In this document: piece by piece, positions 1-9,016 of the stretch
Position numbering within the stretch: the stretch's first letter is position 1
How the letters are laid out: each line of letters starts with the position of its first letter
Origin: Roseburia sp. 831b
GTDB lineage: Bacteria > Bacillota > Clostridia > Lachnospirales > Lachnospiraceae
Assembly: GCF_001940165.2 (NCBI RefSeq)
Contig: NZ_CP135162.1
Location: 2,075,501 to 2,139,500, forward strand
Direction of reading: 5' to 3'
DNA: 64,000 nt
Notes under the pieces: model-generated
Told to the model about the DNA's origin: nothing
Database searches by the model: none
What the model saw: the letters and a program-made list of their open reading frames with translations, nothing else
Translations under genes and position numbers: made by a program

Positions 1-783
1 ACTAATCGCAGGACCATAATATTCAACCCCCTTATAGCCATATGTTTGAACATTAAAGTAATCTTTGATGCCAGAAAATAACAAAATCCCTATAATTGGA
101 GTTAACAACATTACATATCTAGGGATACTTTTTTTGATTCTCATTTTGAACACAAGAATCCCAGCACTAATAATCATAACCACTAGCGTAAGTGGCAATA
201 GCCAAATTGTATCATTTTTTGTCACCCACAAATACCCTATTGATAATCCAGATAGAACAGACCATATCATAGGTATTTTTGTATTTTTATCTAAAAGTGT
301 AAAATAAAAATTTAATAAACATCCAACAAAAAACAATGCAAGTGCCAACGCAAATCCATTTCTATATACTCTTTGCAACGTCTGTAAAGAAAAGGAAACT
401 GGATTAAAAAGCACAAATATATATACAATATATACCACCCATGATTTTTTTATCACTTTTTTTATTGCGTAAGCAAATACGATTGCAGCAATTGAATACA
501 GCAATGTTGTTGTCATAATATACGATAAATGCAACCTATAACATACTGCAAGATAAAAGCTAAAACCCGGATCTTTTAGAAAGATATAACTAGTAAATGG
601 TCCCGTCCACTCAAGTCTCGATAATGAATATGCCCAATCCCTCATTAGCTGATCATCACATGCAGCAGCAGGAATTGCATAAATAGTTAGTCCATGAATC
701 AAAATTTGCTTCACTATTGCAGTTAAAATAACCGCTATCAGGAACATATGAGACATCACTTTTTCTTTTACAAATTGTTTCAT
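1..783 (-). CDS. Polytopic membrane protein, GT-C glycosyltransferase-like (partial)
   Basis: The reading frame is open for 261 codons from an ATG at 783 (ribosome site GGAGG about 6 bases upstream) to the window edge, so the C-terminus is missing. It has at least five hydrophobic segments. The first predicted outside loop carries an acidic pair (ACDDQLM, about residues 42-48), the place where GT-C polyprenyl-phosphate-sugar transferases keep catalytic acids. It is the last visible gene of the rhamnose and glycosyltransferase cluster. A GtrB/DPM1-like GT2 enzyme nearby could make the lipid-linked sugar donor it would need. The membrane character is seen directly; the transferase role is inferred from topology and neighbours. 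An O-antigen-type flippase or ligase is less likely but possible. Confidence 0.6.
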   Translation of the reverse strand, partial: MKQFVKEKVMSHMFLIAVILTAIVKQILIHGLTIYAIPAAACDDQLMRDWAYSLSRLEWTGPFTSYIFLKDPGFSFYLAVCYRLHLSYIMTTTLLYSIAAIVFAYAIKKVIKKSWVVYIVYIFVLFNPVSFSLQTLQRVYRNGFALALALFFVGCLLNFYFTLLDKNTKIPMIWSVLSGLSIGYLWVTKNDTIWLLPLTLVVMIISAGILVFKMRIKKSIPRYVMLLTPIIGILLFSGIKDYFNVQTYGYKGVEYYGPAIS

Positions 784-870
784 TTTTTCCTCCAAACAGA
801 ATGCCATGCGAATCTTGTTCACATGGCATTCCACTTTATTCCAAGATATTTTGCAATATCTCCATATATC

Positions 871-1956
871 TTATTTATTGCTATACATATCCTGATAATA
901 TTTCTGATAATCGCCACTTGTTACATTCTTCATCCAATCTTCGTGTTCAAAGAACCATGCGATTGTCTTCTTGATACCTTCTGCAAACATTGTCTCAGGT
1001 TCCCAGCCAATCTCTGCTTTAATTTTATCTGGAGCAATAGCATAACGTCTGTCATGACCTTTTCTATCCTCTACATAAGTAATTAAATCCTTGCTAACAT
1101 TTGCTCTTCTAGGATCATTCTCTGGTAACATTTCAAGTAATGTATCAATAATAATATTGATGATTTCAATGTTACGTTTCTCGTTATGTCCACCAATGTT
1201 ATAAGTTTCGCCAAGACGACCTTTTTCCTGAACCATGTCGATTCCCTTTGCATGATCATCTACATATAACCAATCACGGATGTTCATACCATCGCCATAT
1301 ACCGGTAATTTTTTGCCCTGTAATGCATTGTTGATGATAAGTGGAATCAATTTTTCTGGGAACTGGTAAGGTCCATAGTTGTTAGAACAGTTTGTAATAT
1401 TAGCAGGGAAATGATAAGTATCAATATATGCCTTTACCAAAAAGTCTGAGGATGCCTTACTTGCAGAGTATGGGCTGTGTGGGGAATATGGTGTTGTCTC
1501 GTAGAAATAGCTTGTACCATCATCTTCCAAAGAACCATATACTTCATCTGTTGATACATGTAAAAATTTCTTACCTTCTTTGAATGTACCATCTGGCAAT
1601 TCCCATGCAGCTTTTGCGCAGTTTAGCATAACAGCTGTACCAAGTACGTTTGTCTTTACAAATACTTCTGGGTTCTTGATACTTCTGTCAACATGACTTT
1701 CTGCAGCAAAATGAACGACACGATCGATATCGTTCTCAGCAAAGATTTTGCTGATTGCTTCGCTGTCTGTGATATCGGCTTTTATGAATGTATAATTGTC
1801 TCTATCTTCGATATCTTTTAAGTTTTCTAAGTTACCTGCGTATGTCAGAACGTCAACGTTAATAATTCTGATTTCGTTGTCATATTTTCTGAACATGTAG
1901 TGAATGTAGTTAGATCCAATAAATCCAGCTCCACCAGTTACTAAATAAGTTCTCAT
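871..1956 (-). CDS. rfbB: dTDP-glucose 4,6-dehydratase
   Basis: This 361-residue extended short-chain dehydrogenase converts dTDP-glucose to dTDP-4-keto-6-deoxyglucose, the second step of dTDP-L-rhamnose synthesis. The N-terminal NAD motif GGAGFIG is at residues 8-14, the catalytic TDE triad at about 136-138 and the YxxxK pair at Y163/K167, as expected for RmlB. The length is normal for the family. It lies in a minus-strand cluster with rfbD and GT2 glycosyltransferases. rfbA and rfbC are not in this window and must be elsewhere if the pathway is complete. Confidence 0.95.
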   Translation of the reverse strand: MRTYLVTGGAGFIGSNYIHYMFRKYDNEIRIINVDVLTYAGNLENLKDIEDRDNYTFIKADITDSEAISKIFAENDIDRVVHFAAESHVDRSIKNPEVFVKTNVLGTAVMLNCAKAAWELPDGTFKEGKKFLHVSTDEVYGSLEDDGTSYFYETTPYSPHSPYSASKASSDFLVKAYIDTYHFPANITNCSNNYGPYQFPEKLIPLIINNALQGKKLPVYGDGMNIRDWLYVDDHAKGIDMVQEKGRLGETYNIGGHNEKRNIEIINIIIDTLLEMLPENDPRRANVSKDLITYVEDRKGHDRRYAIAPDKIKAEIGWEPETMFAEGIKKTIAWFFEHEDWMKNVTSGDYQKYYQDMYSNK

Positions 1957-2008
1957 TTATATTTTCCTCCTTATATAAAAACGCATCTGCGCTTTTCACA
2001 ATAAATAT

Positions 2009-2944
2009 TTACTCTAAATTTCTTTTTCGAAATTCAATTTCATGCAATTCCATCTCGAAATCCTGACGGTTTTTTTGACAACTTGTCTGTAAAATCAGTC
2101 CCGAGAAAAATGCTTGAATTGCTGCTAATAATGTAAAGCCACAAACAACTAATGTCGGGAAATTCGGGACCAAATGTGTCTGAGAAAAAGTTACAAGTAC
2201 TGGAATTAAAAATGCTATTCCAATAATTGTCAAAATCGCTGCAACTCCTCCAAAAAAGGCCATCGGTTTATAGGTACGAAATAACCTAATAATTGTGCGG
2301 ATTACTTTAAATCCATCTGAATAGGTATTTAATTTTGATACACTTCCTTCTGGTCTATCACGATATTCAATTACAACATTTTCAACCTGCATATTCTTGT
2401 CTGTAGCATGTATACTCATTTCTGTCTCAATCTCAAATCCTTTTGATAAAACCGGAAATGATTTCACAAACTGAAAACTAAATGCTCGATATCCTGTCAT
2501 AATATCCTTAATCTCTGTACGAAATAAAACATTGATAGATTTTCTAACAAGTGAATTTCCAAAATTATGAAATGGACGTTTATTCTCTTCAAAATATGTG
2601 GAAGACAAACGATCTCCAACAACCATGTCAGCGCCATAGTTTAATACTTTATCAATCATCTCTGGTGCCGACTCTGCCGGATAAGTATCATCTCCATCTG
2701 TCATAATGTAACATTCTGCATCTATCTCCCGGAACATTCTTCGAATTACATTTCCTTTTCCCTGCATATGTTCATATCTGACAATCGCTCCTGCATTTTT
2801 TGCAATCTCTGCTGTTCCATCAGAGGAATTATTATCATAAACATATATCTTTGCCTCTGGCAAAACACGTTTAAAATCTGTGATTACCTTCTCAATTGTT
2901 TTACTTTCATTATAACAAGGAATCAGTACTGCTACTTTATCCAT
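2009..2944 (-). CDS. GtrB/DPM1-like GT2 glycosyltransferase with C-terminal membrane segments
   Basis: The chosen ATG at 2944 (protein starting MDKVAVLIPCYNES) has AAGGAG 7 bases upstream; the longer frame from 2971 would overlap the preceding gene. The protein is 311 residues. An N-terminal GT2 domain carries LIPCYNE and a DGDDT nucleotide-sugar/metal motif. About 70 residues near the C-terminus form two hydrophobic segments, as in polyprenyl-phosphate hexose synthases. It probably loads a sugar on undecaprenyl phosphate at the inner face of the membrane, for use by the GT-C-like protein at the left edge. The sugar specificity cannot be read from sequence. Confidence 0.85.
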   Translation of the reverse strand: MDKVAVLIPCYNESKTIEKVITDFKRVLPEAKIYVYDNNSSDGTAEIAKNAGAIVRYEHMQGKGNVIRRMFREIDAECYIMTDGDDTYPAESAPEMIDKVLNYGADMVVGDRLSSTYFEENKRPFHNFGNSLVRKSINVLFRTEIKDIMTGYRAFSFQFVKSFPVLSKGFEIETEMSIHATDKNMQVENVVIEYRDRPEGSVSKLNTYSDGFKVIRTIIRLFRTYKPMAFFGGVAAILTIIGIAFLIPVLVTFSQTHLVPNFPTLVVCGFTLLAAIQAFFSGLILQTSCQKNRQDFEMELHEIEFRKRNLE

Positions 2945-2960
2945 CCGTTTTCTCCTTTTT

Positions 2961-3797
2961 CTATCTAACAAACAGTTTCAGATAAATTGATACTGCAAAG
3001 CAACGAAATCTTCGAATCAGAACACTTATCTCTATCTCTAATTCAGACAACCTTAATTCATCCTTATTCTTTTCAAGGAGATAGCGATGTTCTGCAACGT
3101 ATATGTTTGTTTTTTCTTTATCATCACCCATTACCTGACCTGTATTCGAATCTCCTCTCACACGGAAGAAATTCAATGGTTCGTGTATAATATAGATGTC
3201 ACCCAACTTTGCGATCTCTGCAAAAAAGTCATAATCTAAAATGTAAGTATACTTCGTATCAAATCCACCAATCTTCTGATATGCTTCTTTACGAAAAGTA
3301 TTGGCCTGTGGTGCGCCAAAATAGTCCTTATTGAAAAAACCTCTTCTTGTAACCTTTTTACCATTCACAAGCCCTTTCACTGGATATCGCTTATAAAATC
3401 CCTTTCCTTTTCCAGCCAAATCAATAAGTTTTGTATCACTTTCAACCATGACCGCACTTGGATTTTCAAGTAATGCCTGTACCTCTCTTTCAATTGCCTC
3501 TGGTGCCAAAATATCATCCGCACAGATTAACTTTATAAACTCTCCCTCGCACAAGCTTAAACAATAATTCCAGTTTCCAGACATACCAAGGTTTTTTTCA
3601 TTATGGTAAATTTTTACTCGTGTATCCTTATCTGCATAGACACGAATCTTCTCCAACGTATCATCTTTAGAATTGTCATCTACAATAATAAGTTCCAGAT
3701 TCTGATAAGATTGTTTCAAGATACACTCTATTGTTTCTCCGATGTAATCTGCATTGTTGTATGCAGGAATACACACACTTACTAACGGTTGATTCAT
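2961..3797 (-). CDS. GT2 family glycosyltransferase
   Basis: A soluble 278-residue GT-A fold enzyme. It starts with VSVCIPAYNNADYI, followed by LELIIVDDNSKDDT and an ADD metal-binding motif in the middle. Its ATG overlaps the stop codon of rfbD by one base (TAATG), which suggests translational coupling. It probably transfers rhamnose or another sugar during surface polysaccharide synthesis. The donor and acceptor are unknown. Confidence 0.88.
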   Translation of the reverse strand: MNQPLVSVCIPAYNNADYIGETIECILKQSYQNLELIIVDDNSKDDTLEKIRVYADKDTRVKIYHNEKNLGMSGNWNYCLSLCEGEFIKLICADDILAPEAIEREVQALLENPSAVMVESDTKLIDLAGKGKGFYKRYPVKGLVNGKKVTRRGFFNKDYFGAPQANTFRKEAYQKIGGFDTKYTYILDYDFFAEIAKLGDIYIIHEPLNFFRVRGDSNTGQVMGDDKEKTNIYVAEHRYLLEKNKDELRLSELEIEISVLIRRFRCFAVSIYLKLFVR

Positions 3798-4672
3798 TAA
3801 CCTTCTAATCCTTTCAAGTAAACATCCAATGCATCATGCCAGTCTGCCATTCTATAATCAGATGTCAATTTTAACATATAATCCTCTAAAATGGAATATG
3901 CTGGTCTGTCAGCAGATGCCGGATTCATTTCTTTGTACTGTTTAGAAGTTACATGATTTACCTTTGTTGTCTTTCCCGTCTTGCGGAAAATTTCTTCTGT
4001 AAAATCTGCCCAGTTTGTATCACCTTCACAAGTAGCATGGAATGTTCCGTAGTTCTCTGTCGGTTCTAAATGGTGAATCAATTTTGCAAGTTCTACCGCA
4101 CTTGTTGGAGAGCCTACCTGGTCACATACGACATTCAATTCATCATGTGTCTCAGACAATGCTAACATTGTCTTTACAAAGTTTTTTCCATCCCCATATA
4201 ACCATGCAGTACGGAAAATAAAATGTTTAGCAGCAAATTCTTTTACAAATTTCTCACCTTCCCATTTTGTCTTTCCATAAGCACTGATTGGATGTGGCTC
4301 ATCAAACTCTGTATATGGTCTTGTACCATTTCCTTCAAACACATAGTCAGTAGACACGTGAATCATTTTTGCTCCAACTTCTGTTGCTGCAATACTTAAG
4401 TTTCTTGGTCCAAGTGCATTAATCTTGTATGCAAGATCCCACTGTTCTTCACATTTATCAACATTTGTATGTGCTGCACAGTTAATGATAACATCTGGTC
4501 TCGTCTCACGAACCAGCTTCAATACCGCATCCACATCTGTAATATCAAGGGATACTACACCATCGCCTTCTACAACGTCTGTGTTGATAAACTCAACTCC
4601 GTCATTTTCATACTCCTTACGGATAGCTCGTCCCAATTGTCCGTTACACCCTGTTACTAAAATCTTCTTCAT
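3797..4672 (-). CDS. rfbD: dTDP-4-dehydrorhamnose reductase
   Basis: A 291-residue RmlD-type SDR enzyme for the last step of dTDP-L-rhamnose synthesis. The NADPH motif GCNGQLG is at residues 8-14, STDYVFEG follows the central strand, and the active-site YGKTK supplies the Tyr/Lys pair. The length is normal. It is coupled to the downstream GT2 gene by a TAATG overlap and sits 20 bases after the upstream glycosyltransferase. Confidence 0.95.
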   Translation of the reverse strand: MKKILVTGCNGQLGRAIRKEYENDGVEFINTDVVEGDGVVSLDITDVDAVLKLVRETRPDVIINCAAHTNVDKCEEQWDLAYKINALGPRNLSIAATEVGAKMIHVSTDYVFEGNGTRPYTEFDEPHPISAYGKTKWEGEKFVKEFAAKHFIFRTAWLYGDGKNFVKTMLALSETHDELNVVCDQVGSPTSAVELAKLIHHLEPTENYGTFHATCEGDTNWADFTEEIFRKTGKTTKVNHVTSKQYKEMNPASADRPAYSILEDYMLKLTSDYRMADWHDALDVYLKGLEG

Positions 4673-4692
4673 GGATTTATCCTCTCTTCTTT

Positions 4693-5586
4693 CTACAGTA
4701 ATCTATTTATCAATAATAAAATTTTCGCAATTATTTGATCTAATTTACTTTGTCTTACAAAAGAACAATGAAGCAACATCTTACACTTACCTGCAAATTT
4801 CTTTGTATTCAATATATCAAGAACCAAGGTATCCTTTTCTTTATCCCCCTGATATAGTTCATGAAATTCACGCAATTGATTTTCTAGTTTACCTCTACTC
4901 TTTTTTAAATGTTTTGCTTTGGCCTTTACAGTGTCCAAAAACTTATCACTTGCACCAATCTCATTATTACCATGTTGGCGATACCAAATATAGGAATTTT
5001 CGTCAAATATTACCTTCCCATGATACGTTGCCACCAAATAACACCACCAGTCATGCATCATAGCATGTTTTGGTATGTTTTGTCTAATGATTTGTGCTAA
5101 TTTCTGGTTTAATACAGTTGTGCACCCTGTACAAATACACTCTACAACTGCATTTTCAAATGATGGAGACAAATATTTTCCATGGTTTTCTGCTATAACA
5201 TGATTATCTGCATCAATTAAAATTTTATTACTGCAGTACAATGCAGGTTCTTTTATTTGCTGTAAATTCTGGATTGCTTTTTCAACCTTGTTTTCAAGCC
5301 AAATATCATCCTGATCACAAAATGCGATATAACCCGCCTCACTTTTTTTCAAAAGGTTAAAAAAACTATTAACAACTCCAATATTCTCCTCTTTGAAAAC
5401 CTTTATACTCGGATAGTTCTGACTGTATTCCTCTAGTATAGATATTGTTCCATCCTTCGATCCATCATCTCGAATCAGTATTTCTATATTTGAATACGTC
5501 TGACTAAGAAGACTTTCTATTTGTTCTCTCAGATATTTTTCACCATTGTAGGTAGACATTAATATCTGTACTTTTTGTTGTTCCAT
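4693..5586 (-). CDS. GT2 glycosyltransferase, rhamnosyltransferase-like
   Basis: 297 residues, with an N-terminal GT-A domain (ILMSTYNGEKYL, then LIRDDGSKDGT and FCDQDDIW). The FCDQDD motif is typical of the rhamnosyl/alpha-L-transferase branch of GT2. It is the first glycosyltransferase after leuA, whose stop lies only 19 bases upstream, so the polysaccharide genes may be co-transcribed with the cda-leuA operon. The rhamnose donor is an inference from the rfb neighbours. Confidence 0.85.
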   Translation of the reverse strand: MEQQKVQILMSTYNGEKYLREQIESLLSQTYSNIEILIRDDGSKDGTISILEEYSQNYPSIKVFKEENIGVVNSFFNLLKKSEAGYIAFCDQDDIWLENKVEKAIQNLQQIKEPALYCSNKILIDADNHVIAENHGKYLSPSFENAVVECICTGCTTVLNQKLAQIIRQNIPKHAMMHDWWCYLVATYHGKVIFDENSYIWYRQHGNNEIGASDKFLDTVKAKAKHLKKSRGKLENQLREFHELYQGDKEKDTLVLDILNTKKFAGKCKMLLHCSFVRQSKLDQIIAKILLLINRLL

Positions 5587-5605
5587 AATGTTAATATCTT
5601 TCCCT

Positions 5606-7270
5606 CTACTTCGCCAACCTGTTCAGTGCACTAAACACGCCCTTAATAGAAGCATGTGTGATATTGGAGCTTACTCCAACACCAAATGTTACTTTTCCGG
5701 TTCTATTATCGCGCATCTGAATATAAGCTGCTGCTTTTGCATGGGAACCTTCGCTGAGTGCATGTTCCCAGTAATTCAGCACTTTTATGTCAACCGCACT
5801 GACACACTGTCTGATAGCAAGTTTGACTGCGTCAATCGGTCCATTTCCTTCTGCAACGGAGTGCATCTGCTCGCCCATATACTTAAAAGCAAGTTCTACG
5901 TGAACATCATCACTCTCTTCTGATTCCACAACCTTTAGTTTCTGGAATTCAAATGGAGCTTTGGACTCTAAATATTCTGTACGGAATGCCTGCATAATCG
6001 CAGCCGGTGGCACTTCTCCACCCTGTCTTTCTGAAATCTTTTGAATGACATCTGCAAATTCCCGCTGCATCTCTTTTGGAAGTTTGTATCCATACACGGT
6101 ATCCATCACAAATGCAACACCACCTTTTCCAGACTGGCTGTTAATTCGGACAACCGGCTCATACTTTCTTCCAATGTCCGCAGGATCAATCGGTAGATAT
6201 GGAACCTCCCAGATTTCAGATCCTTTTTCCTGTAATGCCTGAACACCTTTATTGATTGCATCCTGGTGGGAACCAGAGAAAGCAGTAAACACTAATTTAC
6301 CGCCATACGGATGACGCATGCCGACACCCATTTTACAACATCTTTCGTATATGTCAATAATTTCGTTGATATTTTCTATATTCAGGTTCGAATTGATTCC
6401 CTGTGAAAACATGTTGTAAGCTACGGTTAAGACATCAACATTTCCTGTTCTTTCACCATTTCCAAAGAGGGTTCCCTCTACTCGCTGTGCTCCTGCAAGA
6501 AGGGCTAACTCTGTTGCTGCAACGCCTGTTCCGCGGTCATTGTGCGGATGAATACTTAAAATCACCTGGTCTCTGTCCTCAAAATGTTTATTCATCCATT
6601 CAATCTGATCTGCATAGACATTTGGCGTGTTCATTTCAACGGTTGCAGGAAGATTGAAAATAATTGGGAAATCGTTCGCATGATTCCATTCTTTCTGAAC
6701 TGCTGTACAGATTTCTAATGCGAAATCCATCTCCGTTCCGGTAAAGCTCTCAGGGGAGTATTCAAGCTGGATATTCCCTGGAAAATCCTTCATCTTTTCC
6801 TTTACCATTCTCGTTCCGTCCACCGCAATCTTTATGATTTCTTCGCGGTTTTTATGGAATACAACCTCTCTTTGCAAGGTCGAGGTGGAATTATAAATAT
6901 GCACAATCACATTTTCAATTCCCTCGATTGCCTCAAAAGTCTTATCAATCAGTTCCTGTCTGCACTGTGTCAAAACCTGAACCTTGACATCTGATGGAAC
7001 CATATGTTCATTGACTAATTTTCGAAGGAAATCATACTCAATCTGGGATGCAGCCGGAAAGCCAATCTCAATTTCTTTGAATCCAAGTTTTAAAAGAAGC
7101 TGGAACATCTCTACTTTTTCATCTACATTCATCGGTTCGATGAGCGCCTGATTTCCATCTCGAAGGTCTACGGAACACCAGGTTGGTGCTTTTTCAATCT
7201 CCTTATCTGGCCATTCCCTCTCAGGGTAAGAAAGAACCGGATTTTTTCGATATCGCTGATAATTTAGCAT
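5606..7270 (-). CDS. leuA: 2-isopropylmalate synthase
   Basis: This enzyme condenses acetyl-CoA with 2-oxoisovalerate, the first committed step of leucine synthesis. At 554 residues it is the long form: a HMGL-like TIM barrel (CSVDLRDGNQAL near residue 32, metal site SIHPHNDRGTG near 245) and a C-terminal LeuA regulatory domain (about 425-554), normally the leucine-feedback module. The ATG lies 3 bases after the HPr gene, and its ribosome site GGGAGAATAGGAA includes the HPr stop codon, so translation is probably coupled. No other leu gene is nearby. Confidence 0.95.
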   Translation of the reverse strand: MLNYQRYRKNPVLSYPEREWPDKEIEKAPTWCSVDLRDGNQALIEPMNVDEKVEMFQLLLKLGFKEIEIGFPAASQIEYDFLRKLVNEHMVPSDVKVQVLTQCRQELIDKTFEAIEGIENVIVHIYNSTSTLQREVVFHKNREEIIKIAVDGTRMVKEKMKDFPGNIQLEYSPESFTGTEMDFALEICTAVQKEWNHANDFPIIFNLPATVEMNTPNVYADQIEWMNKHFEDRDQVILSIHPHNDRGTGVAATELALLAGAQRVEGTLFGNGERTGNVDVLTVAYNMFSQGINSNLNIENINEIIDIYERCCKMGVGMRHPYGGKLVFTAFSGSHQDAINKGVQALQEKGSEIWEVPYLPIDPADIGRKYEPVVRINSQSGKGGVAFVMDTVYGYKLPKEMQREFADVIQKISERQGGEVPPAAIMQAFRTEYLESKAPFEFQKLKVVESEESDDVHVELAFKYMGEQMHSVAEGNGPIDAVKLAIRQCVSAVDIKVLNYWEHALSEGSHAKAAAYIQMRDNRTGKVTFGVGVSSNITHASIKGVFSALNRLAK

Positions 7271-7273
7271 TTC

Positions 7274-7537
7274 CTATTCTCCCAATCCATTTTCAATCTG
7301 TTCAATGATATGTTTTAACGCCTCTTCCTCATCTTCTCCCTCACAGATTAATTCGATTTCATCTCCGGATTTGATGCATGCGCCTAATACACTTAATACA
7401 CTTTTTGCATTCGCAATATTATCACCGTAACGAAAGGTAACATGAGACTTATATTGCATTGCTTCCTTACATAAAATTCCAGCAGGTCTTAAATGAAGTC
7501 CTGTCGGATTTTGGATTGTTACTCTCTGCTTTACCAT
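7274..7537 (-). CDS. HPr-family phosphocarrier protein
   Basis: 87 residues with the complete HPr fold. The PEP-dependent phosphorylation histidine is His15 in TGLHLRPAG, and the regulatory serine of Gram-positive HPr is Ser46 in NAKSVLSV. Both key residues are in their canonical positions, so it could act in PTS sugar uptake and as a carbon-catabolite regulator rather than being a His-less Crh. It is preceded by TAGGAGG and sits between glmM and leuA, not beside ptsI. Whether it is the housekeeping HPr or a second copy cannot be told from this window. Confidence 0.92.
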   Translation of the reverse strand: MVKQRVTIQNPTGLHLRPAGILCKEAMQYKSHVTFRYGDNIANAKSVLSVLGACIKSGDEIELICEGEDEEEALKHIIEQIENGLGE

Positions 7538-7567
7538 GTTGCTTCCTCCTAAATTTGTATTTCAAGA

Positions 7568-8917
7568 TTACACAATTATTTTTGTAATTAAATCGGCAAG
7601 GTTTTCTGCCTCTCTTTGGATTTCTTTTTGATTTTTTCCTTCAATCATGACACGGACCAGTGGCTCTGTACCGGATGGACGAATCAACACCCTTCCCTCT
7701 CCATTGAATTTTTCTTCTAATTTCTGAATTGCCTCTGCGACTTCATGATACTCCATAAATATCTCTTTCTTATCATTGGGAACTTTCGCATTGACAAGAG
7801 CCTGTGGCAACACTTCCATAACGGATGCAAGCTCTGACAATTTCTTTTTACTGTCCACCATAACCTGCAACAAGTGAAGTGCGGACAAAAGTCCATCTCC
7901 GGTTGTATTGTCATCTAAGAAAATAACATGACCAGACTGCTCTCCTCCAATGTTGTAACCGTTCTCTCTCATATTTTCTAAGACATAACGGTCTCCGACC
8001 TTTGTTTTTTCAATATGGATGCCTTGTTTTTCTCCCATCAAGGTAAAACCGAGATTGGTCATTACCGTAACCACAATCGTATCTTTTGCAAGTGTTCCTT
8101 TTTCTTTCATGTAATTTCCACAGATTGCCATAATCTGGTCACCATCTACTAAGGCTCCTGTCTCATCTACCGCAAGCATACGGTCTGCATCACCATCGAA
8201 TGCAAGACCTACATTCGCCTTTTCCGCTGCCACTCTTGCCTTTAACTCATCCATATGGGTAGAGCCACAATTTGCATTAATGTTGGTTCCATCTGGATTT
8301 ACATGAATTGCTACAAGGTCTGCTCCCAGATCTTTTAACGTCTGTACCGATGTATGATAGGACGCACCTTCTGCGCAGTCAATCACAATCTTCATTCCGC
8401 TCAAATCAACAGGAACTGTTTTCTTCATAAAATTGATATATTCCTGAGCCATATCGAAGCGGTATTCTACTTTTCCAATTCCAGAACCGGTTGGAAGTGT
8501 TACGCCGTCCATATTGGAATGAATCAGTGCCTCAATCTCATCTTCTAATTCATCGGAGAGTTTATAACCTTCCCCATTGAAAAATTTAATTCCATTGAAT
8601 TCCATCGGATTATGAGAAGCTGAAATTACAACTCCTGCATCTACTTTATGCATTCTGGTCAGATAGGCAATCGCTGGCGTCGGCATCACACCCACAAAGA
8701 TTGCATTTGCTCCAACAGAACAAATTCCTGCCATCAAGGCATTTGCAAGCATTCCTCCTGAAATTCTGGTATCACATCCTACAATAATAGTAGCCTGATG
8801 CTCTGTTTCTTTGGTCAGCACATAAGCTCCTGCCTGACCTAATTTCATTGCCAAATCAATTGTAAGTTCTGATCCCGCTACACCTCTTACACCGTCGGTA
8901 CCAAACATTCTTGCCAT
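7568..8917 (-). CDS. glmM: Phosphoglucosamine mutase
   Basis: Interconverts glucosamine-6-phosphate and glucosamine-1-phosphate for UDP-GlcNAc and peptidoglycan synthesis. The start at 8917 ([12 protein letters not shown]) is preferred over one 27 bases upstream, because GAAAGGA lies 8 bases before it and the family begins at this point. 449 residues. The phosphoserine loop is [12 protein letters not shown], the metal loop DGDADR, and the C-terminal phosphate loop [12 protein letters not shown]. It follows cdaA-cdaR, the conserved Firmicutes order; in other Firmicutes GlmM binds and inhibits CdaA. Confidence 0.96.
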   Translation of the reverse strand: MARMFGTDGVRGVAGSELTIDLAMKLGQAGAYVLTKETEHQATIIVGCDTRISGGMLANALMAGICSVGANAIFVGVMPTPAIAYLTRMHKVDAGVVISASHNPMEFNGIKFFNGEGYKLSDELEDEIEALIHSNMDGVTLPTGSGIGKVEYRFDMAQEYINFMKKTVPVDLSGMKIVIDCAEGASYHTSVQTLKDLGADLVAIHVNPDGTNINANCGSTHMDELKARVAAEKANVGLAFDGDADRMLAVDETGALVDGDQIMAICGNYMKEKGTLAKDTIVVTVMTNLGFTLMGEKQGIHIEKTKVGDRYVLENMRENGYNIGGEQSGHVIFLDDNTTGDGLLSALHLLQVMVDSKKKLSELASVMEVLPQALVNAKVPNDKKEIFMEYHEVAEAIQKLEEKFNGEGRVLIRPSGTEPLVRVMIEGKNQKEIQREAENLADLITKIIV

Positions 8918-9016
8918 TCTTCTAATTCCTTTCAACTTTTTCATGTACTTATTTTATACAAATTGCTATGTTTTCCATAGCAGTAAGAAAATATCCCTTA
9001 CATTTGTCTGATTCTC

